This document shows, in pieces, positions 8,599 through 20,279 of a stretch of DNA of 64,000 nt. The notes below the pieces were generated by a model. It saw only the letters and a list, made by a program, of their open reading frames with translations. It searched no databases and was not told the DNA's origin. The translations under genes and the position numbers were made by a program. This DNA comes from Nilaparvata lugens. Taxonomy: Eukaryota; Arthropoda; Insecta; Hemiptera; Delphacidae. Position 1 is the first letter of the stretch; the number at the start of each line of letters is the position of its first letter. The stretch is from the NCBI RefSeq assembly GCF_014356525.2, contig NC_052518.1, positions 31,577,464 through 31,641,463 on the forward strand. Direction: 5' to 3'.

Positions 8599-9052
8599 AA
8601 AAATATTATTATGATTATTATTTTACTATTTTTGTAAATGTATAAAGAATAATTCCTTCTTGTTTTATCGAGGTATATATTGCCTATGTATATCATTTGA
8701 AAAACTCTTGCAATATCTAATGTTAAAGCGAACAAAATAGTGCCCGCCAATCGGACCTTTTTTTTTTTACTTCCAAAAAATTTAAAAAATAATAATGTAT
8801 GGCTGCCCCAATACAGGTTTTTTAAAAACAACCTCAGGAGTAGCCTATTCCACATAACCAGGATGGTATATTATGTTATTACAAATGTCTTACTATGTTT
8901 TATTATTACTTATAATTTTTTAGTTTTTATATATTTTTTGAAATAGTATGGTCTAAGTTATTATGTAGAGATGTAATTTGTATTTTGTATTTTGAACTTG
9001 TATTTTGTATTGTTTGAATTATGTGGAAATAAACTTATTTATTTATTTACTC
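8599..9052 (+). mobile_element. 3' UTR and tail of the LINE
   Basis: This AT-rich stretch has no gene. It ends with AATAAA at 9028-9033 directly followed by a (TTTA)n tail to about 9050, a common end for LINEs of this group. The right boundary of the element is therefore placed there. Confidence 0.6.
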
Positions 9053-9127
9053 TTCTGGTATCCTCAATTCTGTGGTTGCATTCTTTATTATTGAATATTG
9101 TTTTTTTTATTTCAGTGAAATTTATTA

Positions 9128-10010
9128 TGGGTCAAATAGTTGAGTTTAAACCTTACGGGGCTGTAGAAACAGTTGTTAGGATGAATTTCGGGGATTTAAT
9201 GAACTTGATAATTCTGGAACTATAATGTTATCATTGCCTATTACGAAATGTATTACCAAAGGATTTCGATGGATTGAGAATAACGATTATGACATGCACG
9301 ATATCAGAAAGATTTACGATTATTGATTTTGAGATTTTTAATTGGTAATTGAAGATTTTGTAAGATTGCAAGATTTATGATTAATGCTTATTAGAGAGAT
9401 TTAGATATTTATGATAATATGGAAAATTGATGATTATTAAGAAAGGATTGAATTGGAAATTTATTATATTATCGAAGAGATTCTAAGATATGGAGAATTT
9501 ATGATTATTGATACCGGATTAATTGGGAATTTATTTTGTATTATTGAATATAATTGGATTGGAACAGATTAACAATGGAAAAACATAGACCTTTACTATT
9601 ACCGAAATTTTTTATGGAAAAGATGAATAATTTGACATTGATGATTTCTTTTATTACTTTGAGGAGGTTGCCTCAGCCAATGGTTGGGTCGATGAAAGGG
9701 ATAATTTATTATATTTACGGGCTTGTTTGGAAGGAAGTGCTGAGAAATACTTTGAAATTATTGAGAACGATTTGACCCGACAAAACAATTTTGAATATTA
9801 TGTCAGTGAAAGAAAAATTTATTAATTTTTTTCGATCTCCTCACAAATTTTGCGAATTAGAAAAGGAATTGAATACTTGTAGGATGGAATTCGAGGAAGA
9901 TGGCAGGGATTTTGTAGCAAGAGTTTTATCTCTATGTAGGAAATTAGATTTGAATATGCAGGAATCACGGATTATTAGAATCATATGAAGAGGTTTGTCT
10001 TCACATATAT
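9128..10010 (+). pseudogene. Degenerate LTR-retrotransposon gag
   Basis: An opening MGQIVEFKPYGAVETVV could be a gag start (MGQ is a possible myristoylation signal). A low-complexity GAT/TTA-rich insert of about 300 bp follows. From about 9640 the gag core reappears: YYFEEVASANGWVDERDN, LLYLRACLEGSAEKYFE, then after a frameshift FINFFRSPHKFCELEKELN and DFVARVLSLCRKL, matching the general retrotransposon gag pattern. One in-frame stop near 9630 and at least one shift near 9800 break it. No protease or RT follows. Assignment to a particular LTR family is not possible. Confidence 0.55.
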
Positions 10011-11520
10011 TATAAGATATGCCTATTCCACCCCCAAGGTTATCTAATGTTTGCGAAGTTTTGCTACGCGGACTAGCTACAGCCGATACAGGTCGGGGTC
10101 AATGTCCGTACAGACTGGTCGAGATACCGGACCTACACTTCTCCCCTTATCCTGATTCTTTACCCTCTGTTTCTGTCGGGAGGTATTTAACTTGAAGGGA
10201 AGAGTGTGTGCCCGTACCGTTGCTGGCCGATTCGGCCCTCGGCCCTTGGAATTCAGGTTGGGTGTTAAGGAAGATTGAGGTAACCCTAACCAAGGAGACG
10301 GATCCGGATATCAGATCCCTACAAATAATATATATTTATAAAGGTAGTAAGCAATCTGAACCAACTGCGAGCTGACGGCGGGCAGACTGGATCTGCGAGC
10401 CCGGAAAGAGGTTTTACTATAAGATTGAAAGTGAGGGCTATGAGGTGGAGGTATGGCGGGGACTGTGGGGGTGTTAGTGGTATTCAATACTTTGGAATTT
10501 GTTAAGTAGTACGCAATCTGAACCAACTGCGATTTGACGGCGAGCAAAGCTGTACCTGCAAGCCCGGGATAAAGGTTATAGAAGGAAGAATTTAGGGCGG
10601 AGTTCAATAAGGAACGGTATGGAATTTTGTTAGGATTTTCGCAATTTGTAATTGTAATTTGTAACAGACTGGATCTGCACACCCAATATTGGATTAATAT
10701 TATTGATAAAGTGTAAGCGGTATAGGGTGCAGGATACAGACTATAGAGTTTGAGGTATAGAGAATATTTTATTGGGTCTGGAAGATAGAGTTATTAATAG
10801 AATTATTCTTCCCTATAACTAATGGGAGCTTGTTCAATAATTCGAAATCTGAGAATTGCGATCTAGCTCTCAGCAAGCTGGACCTGCTAGCTAAATACGG
10901 GGTATAAATTTCAACTATGGGGAAATTAAGCTTTAGAGGATAGGGTTTTAGGTATGGGATTTCTGAATCGCGAGCCTGTTGCTGCGAAAGGATCTTCAGC
11001 AATTCTGAAAACTCCTGAACAGGATTTCCGTGACAGTCTAGCAACTGCGCGATGGTTATTAAGGGCTAATCTGTGACAGCCATTGAGGGAATGGGAATCA
11101 CTCTCAATCCTTGAATTAATAGTCAGTATGTCGAATATTATGAGAGGATAGAAAAGATTTTCACAGACACAGTCTGTAGAATAATATCGGGAAGGCAACA
11201 GTATGTTGTTGCCAAGGTAGGAAAGGATTTACAAGGATTTTCCTTAGAAATTATATCGAGTCAGAGACTCCTAATTCAGGAAAAGCTATCAGGAAGTTTC
11301 CCCTGAACTTTTTGCGGGTCTGAAAACCGCGACTGGGACGATTTCTAGTCTGGAACTGAGATCCTGATTTGAATAGGGTTTTCCTAAGCTTTTCGCTGGT
11401 CTGAGAACCGCGACTAGGATGATCTCTAGTCTGCAACTGAGAACCTGAGTTAAATGAGATCCTCAGTTGAATTCGGTCAGCCAAACTGGATGGTAGCAGA
11501 TAAGATAGCTCGTGCCGGCC
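10011..11520. repeat. GC-richer stretch with two tandem duplications
   Basis: No gene is supported. Two units of 162 bp begin at 10344 and 10506 (both GTAGTA.GCAATCTGAACC, ACTGCGA, TGACGGCG). Two units of about 81 bp lie near 11297-11450 (both with CTGA.AACCGCGACT and TCTAGTCTG.AACTGAGA). The region is more GC-rich than its surroundings and follows a gag remnant, so it may be untranslated or LTR sequence of that element. ORFs on the minus strand here are by-products of the repeats. Confidence 0.55.
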
Positions 11521-12683
11521 TACCGACTACGTAAACAAGTTAGAGGCTTCCTACTAATATTGCCTACACATCATTTCTTTTATAAGTCAATATTTTAGTG
11601 AAAATTTGTCGTTTGTGACTGGATTTCGAGTGAATTTTGTGATTTTTTGCTTTACTGTGATATAAATTCTGTCGTTTGAGTGAAGAAACGTATTCATTAT
11701 ATCATATATTATATCTTCTATTTTTTTCATTTTATTTATCTATTTTCTAATTTTTTTTTATGTCACTTGGAATGTTTTTAATTTTTGCCAGTGAGCTATC
11801 TCTCTCATTCATAAATGAGACTAATAAAATGAATTTGCTTTTAGTATTTCTATGCTCAATACAGCTCTTATGAACTATTTCACCTGAGCGTGAGTGAAAC
11901 CTGAGAAACTAATTTGAGGACTTGAGACGCAGTATGAGTCTAAATTTTCAAAACAAAATAATATTGATTCACATTTCTACTTATATTATTTTTATTGTAT
12001 TTATTGATTCACATTTTTACTTATATTATTTTTATTGTATTTATTTTTATTTTTATTATTGTTGTATGATTTCATATATGAAATCATCAATAATATTATT
12101 TTATTAATGTGTTACCATATTCACAAATTTCATTATCGTTATCACTCTCGTTAACTGATTATAAAATGAATGCACCAGTTACATTATCATGTGAACATAA
12201 AATATGCTTGATGTATTTCAGTATTAAATGTCTTGATTTAATCTGTCTTGCTTCAAATCAGTAGGGCTTGAATCGAAATGCATCAATGGTGATCATGGAA
12301 CAATATTCCTAGAGTTGTTTGCGCAACATTACAATACTGAGTCGATATCCTACATACTTCATGCAAATCAGAACTAGTGTTGAATAGAATTAATATCATT
12401 GAAAAAATATATATAACAGTTTCTGAACTATTAGCGCAAAAGAAACGCCCTTATTATGCATTTATTCTTAATTGAATAGCCAACTGATTGGAACTACTAC
12501 TTCTGTTTTCAACCTGTTAGATAAGAGGATTAAACTACTGTATAAGGTTGACTCTTCTACAATGAAATAAGAAGGTGTTTGATCTGCTATCATTATTCTG
12601 GCCTTGCTTTTGTCAATAGTACAGGATAGAATATTCTAGGAAAGAGTTTGGTAAACAATATAGATGTAACTAATTGTAAGGTT
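11521..12683. other. No gene recognised
   Basis: AT-rich sequence with a short tandem duplication of a TTGATTCACATTT.TACTTATA motif near 11966-12050. No coding, RNA or transposon-end signal is seen. Confidence 0.5.
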
Positions 12684-12762
12684 TTCTCTCTCTTCTCTCA
12701 TTCTCTCATTCTCTCACTCACTCACTCTATCACTCACTCACTCTCTCTATCTCTCTATTTTG
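12684..12762 (+). repeat. Pyrimidine microsatellite (CTCT/CACT)n
   Basis: A run of CTCT and CACTCACT units ends in CTCTATTTTGTAG, so it doubles as a plausible 3' splice site (pyrimidine tract plus TAG) upstream of a LINE ORF1 remnant. Confidence 0.7.
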
Positions 12763-12942
12763 TAGGGTTCAACAGTTCAATTCACCACAAATTACACAAC
12801 AAATTATTTAGTTTCTCGAGCTGAATTCAATAGTGGAATTATATTTTTGATTACACTCTTTCCATTTACCTTGAAAAAACATTGCTATTTCTTCAGTCTA
12901 CCTTTTCGCCTGTAAAAGTGTAAATCCACCTAACGGTACACT

Positions 12943-13661
12943 ATGGTTCGACCGAACAGAGGCACGCTGAAGAATGAGATCAAGGCTCCAAAGCCAGGGC
13001 CTTCTCCAGCTATTTCTGGATCATTGTCTGAAGAGACCCTCCACATTATTCGACAGCAAATCGAAGAATCTGTACAAAATGACTTCTCAATGGCTGTGAG
13101 GTCTATTTTCGAGGAACTTCAGGCATTGAAGGAGGAGAAAAAGCAGCTGCACGATGGAATTCGTGAGCTGGAGGTGTCTTGTCACCTGAAGGACGACGAC
13201 CTCGAGCAATACGAGCGCCGACATTCAATATGTATTTTTGGGATCCCTGAGAGCGACAAAGAAGACACGGAACTGCTGGCGCTTGATGTTTCAACAAGAA
13301 GCTGAACGTGCCCGTGACTCTGGCAGATGTCAACCGCTCGCATAGCGTTCGAAGGCGTCAACCACCTCAACAAGGGCAAGCAAAACCTAAGGACTGACCC
13401 ATCATAGTTCGACTCTGCAGCTACCGGACCAGTAAGATGATCTTTGACGCCAAGAGGAAGCTGAAGGGTTCCGGCGTTATCATTCGCGAGGATCTGACTG
13501 TGGAGCATCTCAAGATCCTCAACGCTGCGGCCGACCGTCATGGGCACAGGAATGTCTGGTCATCTGACGTGAGGATCAAGATCTCTATCGGCGAGGGAGG
13601 ATCCAAGAGGGTCCACACAGTCAAGAAGATGACTAACCTTCTAAAAATAAAGGTAAATTGA
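12943..13661 (+). pseudogene. LINE ORF1 (L1-type ORF1p-like) remnant A
   Basis: The ATG at 12943 opens a 120-codon frame with a coiled-coil region (EELQALKEEKKQLHDGIREL) leading into LEQYERRHSICIFGIPES, the start of the RRM-like RNA-binding domain of LINE ORF1 proteins. A frameshift near 13290 and a stop near 13400 interrupt the rest. The third part (KMIFDAKRKLKGSGVIIRED, LTVEHLKILNAAAD) is the C-terminal domain. The protein would have been an RNA chaperone packaged with LINE RNA. No ORF2 follows; another ORF1 fragment of a different family comes next. Confidence 0.75.
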
Positions 13662-14563
13662 ATCATTTCAGGATTTGATGACTAAGGTGCCCTTCACTAC
13701 AATAATAGAAAATTTGTATTAATAGATTTCACTGTAGATATACCTTGGCATTTCCCATGAGCTGGCTTTCTGTTCTATAAATGAATCTTTCCTCTGCTAT
13801 TCATGATTATATATAAGGCAATTATTTCAAACTAAGGAGATCCACATTTGTTAATATTGATTAATAATTAATCTTGATATTAATTCCCAAAACTACGTTC
13901 AATGCATCAACTACTATACTCCAGAGGGTACTAAGAAAATCATTATCTCTATTCTCACTAATAATTACATCTCTTACCAAAATTATGTCAATAATTTTCG
14001 AAATGCTGAATTTCAAATAAATTGGATGATTAACATAAGTTATAGATATAGATGTAATCTATAGGTATAGATAGTAATCTCTTCTTTATCAGGTGTACAT
14101 AATGATATCATCTACTATTGCCACAGCTCGAACAATAGAAGCTAATGTGTGAAGAATTATTAATAGAACAGAAGGGTGGGTAGTCTGTTCATAAATGCTT
14201 ATATAGGGGCTGTGTTTCATTTAACGTTATCTTAGACATTCATCACTAAAATATAACAGTACTCAATTTATTACTTTTATCGTTATTGCAACTCCCAATA
14301 GTTAATTATACTTCTAATACTATATAATATTTTTCATACTTCACCATTCTATCCTATTTAAACTCATCTAAAATAATCTAGCACTTTCTCAATTGGCTCC
14401 TCTACTTCTTATTTTTCTTTCTCATTTCTCTTCTCAATCTTATAGTTATTATGATTACTAGAATATTGTTGTAATTATTAAATTTATTATAACTGTTGTG
14501 ATTTTTGTGATGATGATTATTATTCTTTTCTATTCTTCTCCATCTTTTTCTTCTTTTTCTTAG
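13662..14563. other. Non-coding spacer, possible intron
   Basis: AT-rich DNA with no ORF of note. It is bounded on the left by AAAG-GTAAAT at 13649-13658 and on the right by a long pyrimidine tract ending CTTAG at 14563, i.e. GT and AG at its ends. This is either chance or a spliced spacer; see findings. Confidence 0.35.
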
Positions 14564-14999
14564 AGTATTCTCACAGATAGCATCACTGACATTGTCCCTG
14601 CTAAGGTCGAACAAAAATTAGAAGCTAGGCTGCTTGCAGTTGAAAATAAATTAGCTGCAATGGAGGCTTCCAACGATAAAAAGGAAAAGAAGTTGGAAAC
14701 TCGCATCGATGGTCTAGGCCAATACCAGCGCCGAAACAACCTACGTATTTTTGGGGTGACCGAGTCGGCGAATGAAGATGTTCTGGAGGTGGTGTCCTCG
14801 CTGTTCAAGGATCAACTCGGCATTCAGGACTACAACCCGAATCTCATAGACCGTTGTCACCGGGTTGGTCGCGAGCGGCCTCCATCCAGTCAGCAGCCGG
14901 CAAGGATGCCTCGAGCAATACTTGTAAAGTTTGTGAGCTACCAGACTAGGCGTTGCGTGATCTCAATGAGACAGAAGCTTAGAGGAACTCCTGTCACTA
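14564..14999 (+). pseudogene. LINE ORF1 remnant B, cut by the assembly gap
   Basis: An open frame of 145 codons starts immediately after a pyrimidine-rich CTTAG. It has a coiled coil (VEQKLEARLLAVENKLAAME) and then LGQYQRRNNLRIFGVTESAN, LIDRCHRVGRERP and ILVKFVSYQTRR, the RRM-like core of LINE ORF1p. It differs clearly from the ORF1 remnant at 12943 and so comes from another LINE family. It is intact up to the gap at 15000. The true 5' end is uncertain because the in-frame codon before 14564 is a stop. Confidence 0.7.
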
Positions 15000-15099
15000 N
15001 NNNNNNNNNNNNNNNNNNNNNNNNNNNNNNNNNNNNNNNNNNNNNNNNNNNNNNNNNNNNNNNNNNNNNNNNNNNNNNNNNNNNNNNNNNNNNNNNNNN
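15000..15099. other. Assembly gap (100 N)
   Basis: Exactly 100 N, the conventional placeholder for a scaffold gap of unknown size. The left side carries a plus-strand LINE ORF1 and the right side a minus-strand BEL/Pao reverse transcriptase. The join is therefore not proven to be contiguous, and the rest of the pol gene is missing. Confidence 0.98.
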
Positions 15100-15468
15100 T
15101 GGAGAGCTTGAAACACCAAAAACAACACAATTGAGCTGATAAATTTCGATTGGATCCTCCGGCGAAAATCTCCACAATACATGCTGATAACAACAGCAGG
15201 AATCCTCCACTAATATCTGTCGATACATTTGTTTAATGTCAGCAGTTAGTGCAATTGGGAACAAATGAAAATTAACTAACAAAACAAAAATGTCAGTCTG
15301 AAATTTGGGACCAGCATGAAGAACCTGGTTCAATGACAAACCAGATGATGTTCTGGAACCAGCATCAAATACAATTTGGATGGGCGTGATAGTGCTGCTT
15401 GCTTTCACGATGGCGTGATGCGGTATGTAGTAACCACCTCGATCTGTCTGATCTACTACAAACGACAT
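15100..15468 (-). pseudogene. BEL/Pao reverse transcriptase, 5' part of the domain
   Basis: The minus-strand frame carries the hallmark BEL/Pao opening (YYIPHHAIVKASSTITPIQI, VFDAGSRTSSGLSLNQVLHAGP) followed by LTADIKQMYRQILVED with the first catalytic aspartate, and QLNCVVFGVSSSP before the N gap. The YxDD box, RNase H and integrase would lie beyond the gap. The frame joins the upstream protease frame only through a one-base shift near 15460-15470. The product is the RNA-dependent DNA polymerase of an LTR retrotransposon. Confidence 0.85.
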
Positions 15469-17639
15469 GTGACCTGACGTAGGTAATCGATCAATATTTC
15501 ATGATATGAAATACGAGTATTGCTGTCAAGCTCTAGTCGTCTCTCCAAAGTCAGCAGTCTGCGTTCGGCGACAGCATACAAATCTCCCAAGCTGCTGGGC
15601 AGCTCCGCAAATGACAAGGCAACAACAAAACGACCAGAATTCACACGATGTACAGACTTCCGAAAATTCACCTCACACTCCAACTCTTCCGGTTTCAGTT
15701 GACAGCTTGGTGCAGGGCATGATTCCAACTCCCAAAAACGTTCCACAAAACTATCCAACGATGGACTACTAACGAATGAACTACAGATGGCTGTAAAACA
15801 ATTCGACACATTCCTTGTTGGAGTGAGAATCGGCGCTCTCCCCATCAGAATGTGACCAAAGACACTATTAACAGTCATCAATTCGTGCGATTCACCTGTA
15901 CTAGGAGTCCCAAGTAGCAAGTGAGGAACTAACTCCGCACCAATGATGCCATCTATTCTACCGGGAAGGTAGAATTTGTCGTCAGCCAGTGTGAGATTTT
16001 CAAGATGATGAAGTTTGGATCTGTTGATTTCACAAGAAGGCAACTTGTCGATGATTTTATCTACCACTGTAGCATCCATTGAAAACTTGATGGTAGGATC
16101 CAACTTCGACTGAATCAACACACAAGTACGACCTCGAACTTCACTAGTACCACCACCGAATCCACGAACAACGGTTTTCATGGGCTGGAATGGTAGTCTC
16201 AAATGCCGACACAATTTGGCTGTAACAAAATGACTCTGACTCCCGGTGTCAACCAAGAAACGAACATCACAAAGCTGATCATTACAATCTCGAACATGTG
16301 CAGTGACGGTCGACAACACAACGGTCGAATTTTCTACATCATTGGATGTAGAACAACAACTAATAGGTGATGTGCCACCTGCCTTGGAGTTCGACGAGGA
16401 CACAACACCTTCATTGGAACTTGATCTGGAAAAGTGCAATAAAGAATTATGAGATTCTCGACATTGAGCACACTGAGTTTTACTACGACAATTTCTACTC
16501 AAATGATCCACATCAAGACAACGAAAACAACAAAACTTTCCTTTAATCAAACAATAACGATCCCAAGGAGTCATTTCCAAGAATCTTGCACAATCTACTA
16601 ACCGATGACCCGGTTTTGAGCACTTCAGACAATTGGGATTTTTACTAGATGCATAGTTAGATGAATCATTAGATTGAACCACAAATACCTTTGATTTATT
16701 ATCCTTTTTGTGCTTCATATTAAACGATTCAGCCTGTTTCTCATCAGAAGGAAGAGTCTTAATTTGCTTTTCAATGAATTTGACATAATCGGTATAAGTT
16801 GGCATAGCCTTGTCACAGACGGCCGATTCAAAATTTCTACGAGAACTTGGATCCAGCAATCTCAAGCCCTAATAGAGGAATATCGAGTCTGACAAATCAG
16901 TGAGTTGCAATCTCTTCAATGCATTGATTGAACTGCAAAACCCATCCAAAATCGCAATACAACCTGCCTTTGATTCTGATTTTATTGGACGAAATTCAAA
17001 AATTTGTTTGAAATAGGCATCGACTTGCGCTCGTGGATCGTTATAGTGGGTCAATAATGCCTGCCAAATTATTTGATAATTGTTAGCCAATGGTGGCAAA
17101 TGACGACAAATATTTGCTGCTTGTCCAGTAAGTCTACTTACAAGATATTGGACCTTCTGCTGATCGTTCAAATTCTTGTTGTCATGTACCAATGCCTTAA
17201 ATAGTCCATAAAACACCGACCATTGAGTCTGGTTCCAATCAAATTTCGGAAGGTCGATTTTAGGCAGTACCGACTCGGACACGACCGGCTGTGAACTAGC
17301 TGCTGTAGCTGCCGAAGATTGAGCAATAGCAACAGTCGCCTCTTTCTGTTTGAGAGTGTTAGCCGCTACTTCAATATACTGAAACAGATCTAGGTGTGAG
17401 TCGTTGAATGCTACAACATGATCTTTATTCAACTCAAGTTCCAACTCATTAACCACTAATTCTGTCTTTTCATAATCCGAAATGGTCTGAGACACCCAAG
17501 GATACAAGATTGAAAATTGCTCAGCAACTTTTGGATCAGAGACATTTTTAGACAGTTCATAAATTCTTTTCAATCTGGCATACAATTGTTCCAGTTTAGC
17601 GCGATGCACTCTGATTTGTTTCTGTAATTTTTCCTCCAT
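15456..17639 (-). pseudogene. BEL/Pao gag and aspartic protease
   Basis: A minus-strand frame starts at the Met at 17639 (MEEKLQKQIRVHRAKLEQLY). It has the BEL/Pao gag pattern PKIDLPKFDWNQTQWSVFYG and VSRLTGQAANICRHLP (residues about 120-210), and then an in-frame TAG at 16866-16868. Beyond the stop come a basic segment and zinc knuckles (CLKCSKPGHRLVDC, CFRCLDVDHLSRNC, and a third CAQC..H motif). The retropepsin follows with its VDTGSQSHF active site and IDGIIGAEL flank, and then the linker to RT (FWELESCPAP). BEL elements normally encode this as one polyprotein. The stop codon and the 3' frameshift make this copy non-functional, but the rest of the frame is remarkably clean. Confidence 0.88.
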
Positions 17640-18960
17640 CTTGAACTCATACACAAAACAATTCAGCCCCGACAATACAAACAACAGACAATAAAACAAG
17701 AATGAGTTCAAAACTAGATGAAACGAAGAATCACGAGTTAGTAAGTTATCAAAGTTAAACTTTGATTATCAATTCACAAGATAAGTTATTGATGAGAACA
17801 AAACTATATGATTAGATAATGTTCTTCCAACAACTCACAAACAAACAATAACTTGTTGAATTGAACATACAAAATCATGCTGGTGATTAACCTTCACTAA
17901 CATGTATAAAAAATGGACAATACAAATTCCAACAAACAAACAAATTCCTGGAAAAGAGCACAATGATCCCAGCTTTAGGAAATTACAATTTTAACTGGAA
18001 TAAATTTAATTTCAAGCAAATTCAAATTGACAAGAAACCTTGCTCTTAGAACAAGGCTACAACAAACTTAAGTTGAGCATGGATCAGACCATTCTCAACA
18101 TGCCAACATTGAACAAATACGAAACTGCCTAAATCCAATGTGTGTAAATTAATCAACAAATTACAAATTCATCCTGGCTCGGCAGGTTCAGAAAATGTTC
18201 TGAACAAAGCTCAGGCTGGAGCTACCAGAGGACTGTAATTTACTATTTAAATAATCAAATACAAACAAGGGGCAAAATTCAATCTTCAATTTGAGCCAGG
18301 TTATTTGTACAGTTAAACTCAGCATTAATGAACAATAAAAAGAGCAAAAACTCACCAAATTTATTCCAATCTTGACTACTTGCCCTTCGAAGCCTTTACT
18401 AGGTGTTTTGGTCAGGTTCAGGGTGGGAAGAAATCTGGGAAGATAGGTTCTTGCTTCCGGGCTGCCTTTTCGCATTCAACTTGCAGGCTATGCACTGTGT
18501 TTTGAACAAAGCTCAAACTGGATTCTTTATAAATTCGAATCCGATTCAAATTAATTCAATTCAATACTATTTACGCTGTTATATTCATAATTCACACACA
18601 CTACACTCAAACAATTTACAAGAAATTTCTGATCGAAAATTACGTGACAAACACAACTTTGGTCTTGCAAAACGGGCTGACGAGACAAGACAGACAGACT
18701 TACAAAAAATTCATCCACAATGCCACGCAGCAGGACGGTCTGCGCCGGCGCAAACACAATCCTGCTATTGACAGAACCACAGTCTGGCATTCTGGCGCTA
18801 CAATTCGAATTCTCTGGCCAGAACAACATTTTAAACAATTTGAAAATGAATTTACGGAATAATAAGCATTTTCATTCAGAATTAGATTTACTGCGTTTTT
18901 TAATTTATTTAGAGGCAAGTTTCTTCCAATATAAGATAGTGGCAGATTATTAAACATGGA
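17640..18960 (-). mobile_element. Probable leader/LTR side of the BEL/Pao element
   Basis: No host gene is seen. The region lies 5' of gag on the minus strand, where leader, primer-binding site and 5' LTR are expected. LTR borders could not be fixed because the other LTR is beyond the gap. Structure visible: the perfect palindrome GTTCAGAA-AATG-TTCTGAAC at 18186-18205, and a 25-bp imperfect direct repeat (TGTTCTGAACAAAGCTC at 18196, TGTTTTGAACAAAGCTC at 18498). Confidence 0.4.
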
Positions 18961-19590
18961 GTACACTAAATAGGAATAAATTTCAAGCTCTTACTCAATC
19001 TGACATTAGGAGTTACAATACTCTAGTAGTCCACATAACAGTAGACCTCACTGAACATCCTTTGCAATGTGGTAACGAAAATATTCAGCCATCTACTAGA
19101 AATGCTATCTACTAGGAATAAAGTCATTGTTATAATATCAGGGCTTTTTTAAAATGTTTGCCAATGGCCCCACTAAGAAATCTGATCAGGCTGGTTGGAG
19201 ACTTCCAATCAACCATACGATCACATCTTCCATTACATTACCAGGGCTACCAGACATCATGTAAAAATGAATATATATAATACTTATACTGAAATGATGG
19301 AATCCCAAGTCCCATTGCGCTTATGCTAATTTTAAATGTTACTTTATTAACTCAGTAAGTTCAGAAAGTCATTGCTCAGTTGAATCAGAGCTAGGATTAA
19401 AAAGATTATTTGGGAATTATAAAGTGGCACTTTTGGTTTTTCACTGGGATTTTCATTTTGTAACATGTAGAAACGCTTGTAGAACAACAATATGTTAAAA
19501 TTTTTATGGGAAAGATTTCATGACGAAAATGAAGTTCTTCATTGACATTATTATCCGTAACTCGGAATGCCATGATAAATCTTGGCATCT
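18961..19590. other. No gene recognised
   Basis: AT-rich unique sequence without convincing ORFs, RNA genes or transposon ends. Confidence 0.5.
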
Positions 19591-19747
19591 GAAGCTGCGT
19601 TTACACCAAAGCTATTAACAAAATGTTAATAACTTAATCCTCACAGATTCTTATAGATTGAACGGCACTTGAAAAACACATATGTTCATCATGTGTATGA
19701 TAAGTTATGTTCAATCAAATAGAATCTATTGGTGTTAACGCAGCTTT
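19591..19747. mobile_element. Small MITE with GAAGCTGCGTT-type ends
   Basis: The left end AAGCTGCGTTTACACCAA is matched in reverse by TTGGTGTTAACGCAGCTTT at the right end, and the homology continues inward with small gaps. At 157 bp it carries no coding capacity and is a non-autonomous element moved by an unseen transposase. The flanking duplication is unclear (CTG is possible on both sides). Confidence 0.6.
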
Positions 19748-20279
19748 ACTCTGTGACTGCCTGAAGTTAATATTATATCAATTTGAATTTACAATTCGAG
19801 ACCGCAGCTCGGAAAAAGAAGAGATGATTAGCTCATAATATCGGGGACCGAGCTTCGCTCAGGAGTACAAAAGCATAAACAATTTATCACGAAAGAAGGA
19901 ATTATAATGAAAAACCGTTTTGACCATGTGGTTTTTAAGAAGCGGTGATGAATAGGTCAGTGGTAGGCTATTTGGCTTTTATATATATATTCCATTTCAT
20001 ATTCATATTGATTATCCTTTCGGGTTGAAGGTCTAGTATATACTTATTAGATATATTGGAATAGTTATTTTGGAGTTTGGTAGAAATATATTATTTAAGT
20101 TATCTTCATAATTCTATCTATCTTCTATCTAATTCTAATAGGTTACCAACCCATCCCTATCTTATATGATAAACCTTTAATCATAATCATATACCTGCAT
20201 GATTAAAAAACAGCAGACATTCAATTTACTAGAACAAATAATGGAGTGCCTTCAAGTTCAGATGTAGGCAACACGCCTA
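19748..20279. other. No gene recognised
   Basis: AT-rich sequence including a short TA run near 19980. No feature is supported. Confidence 0.5.

Noticed and set aside
10311..11484. Several minus-strand ORFs of 75-123 codons
   Set aside because: They restate the local tandem duplications (same peptide twice) and show no family features.
15506..15772. Plus-strand ORFs opposite the BEL/Pao protease region
   Set aside because: Shadows of the minus-strand frame, which has clear protease and zinc-knuckle motifs.
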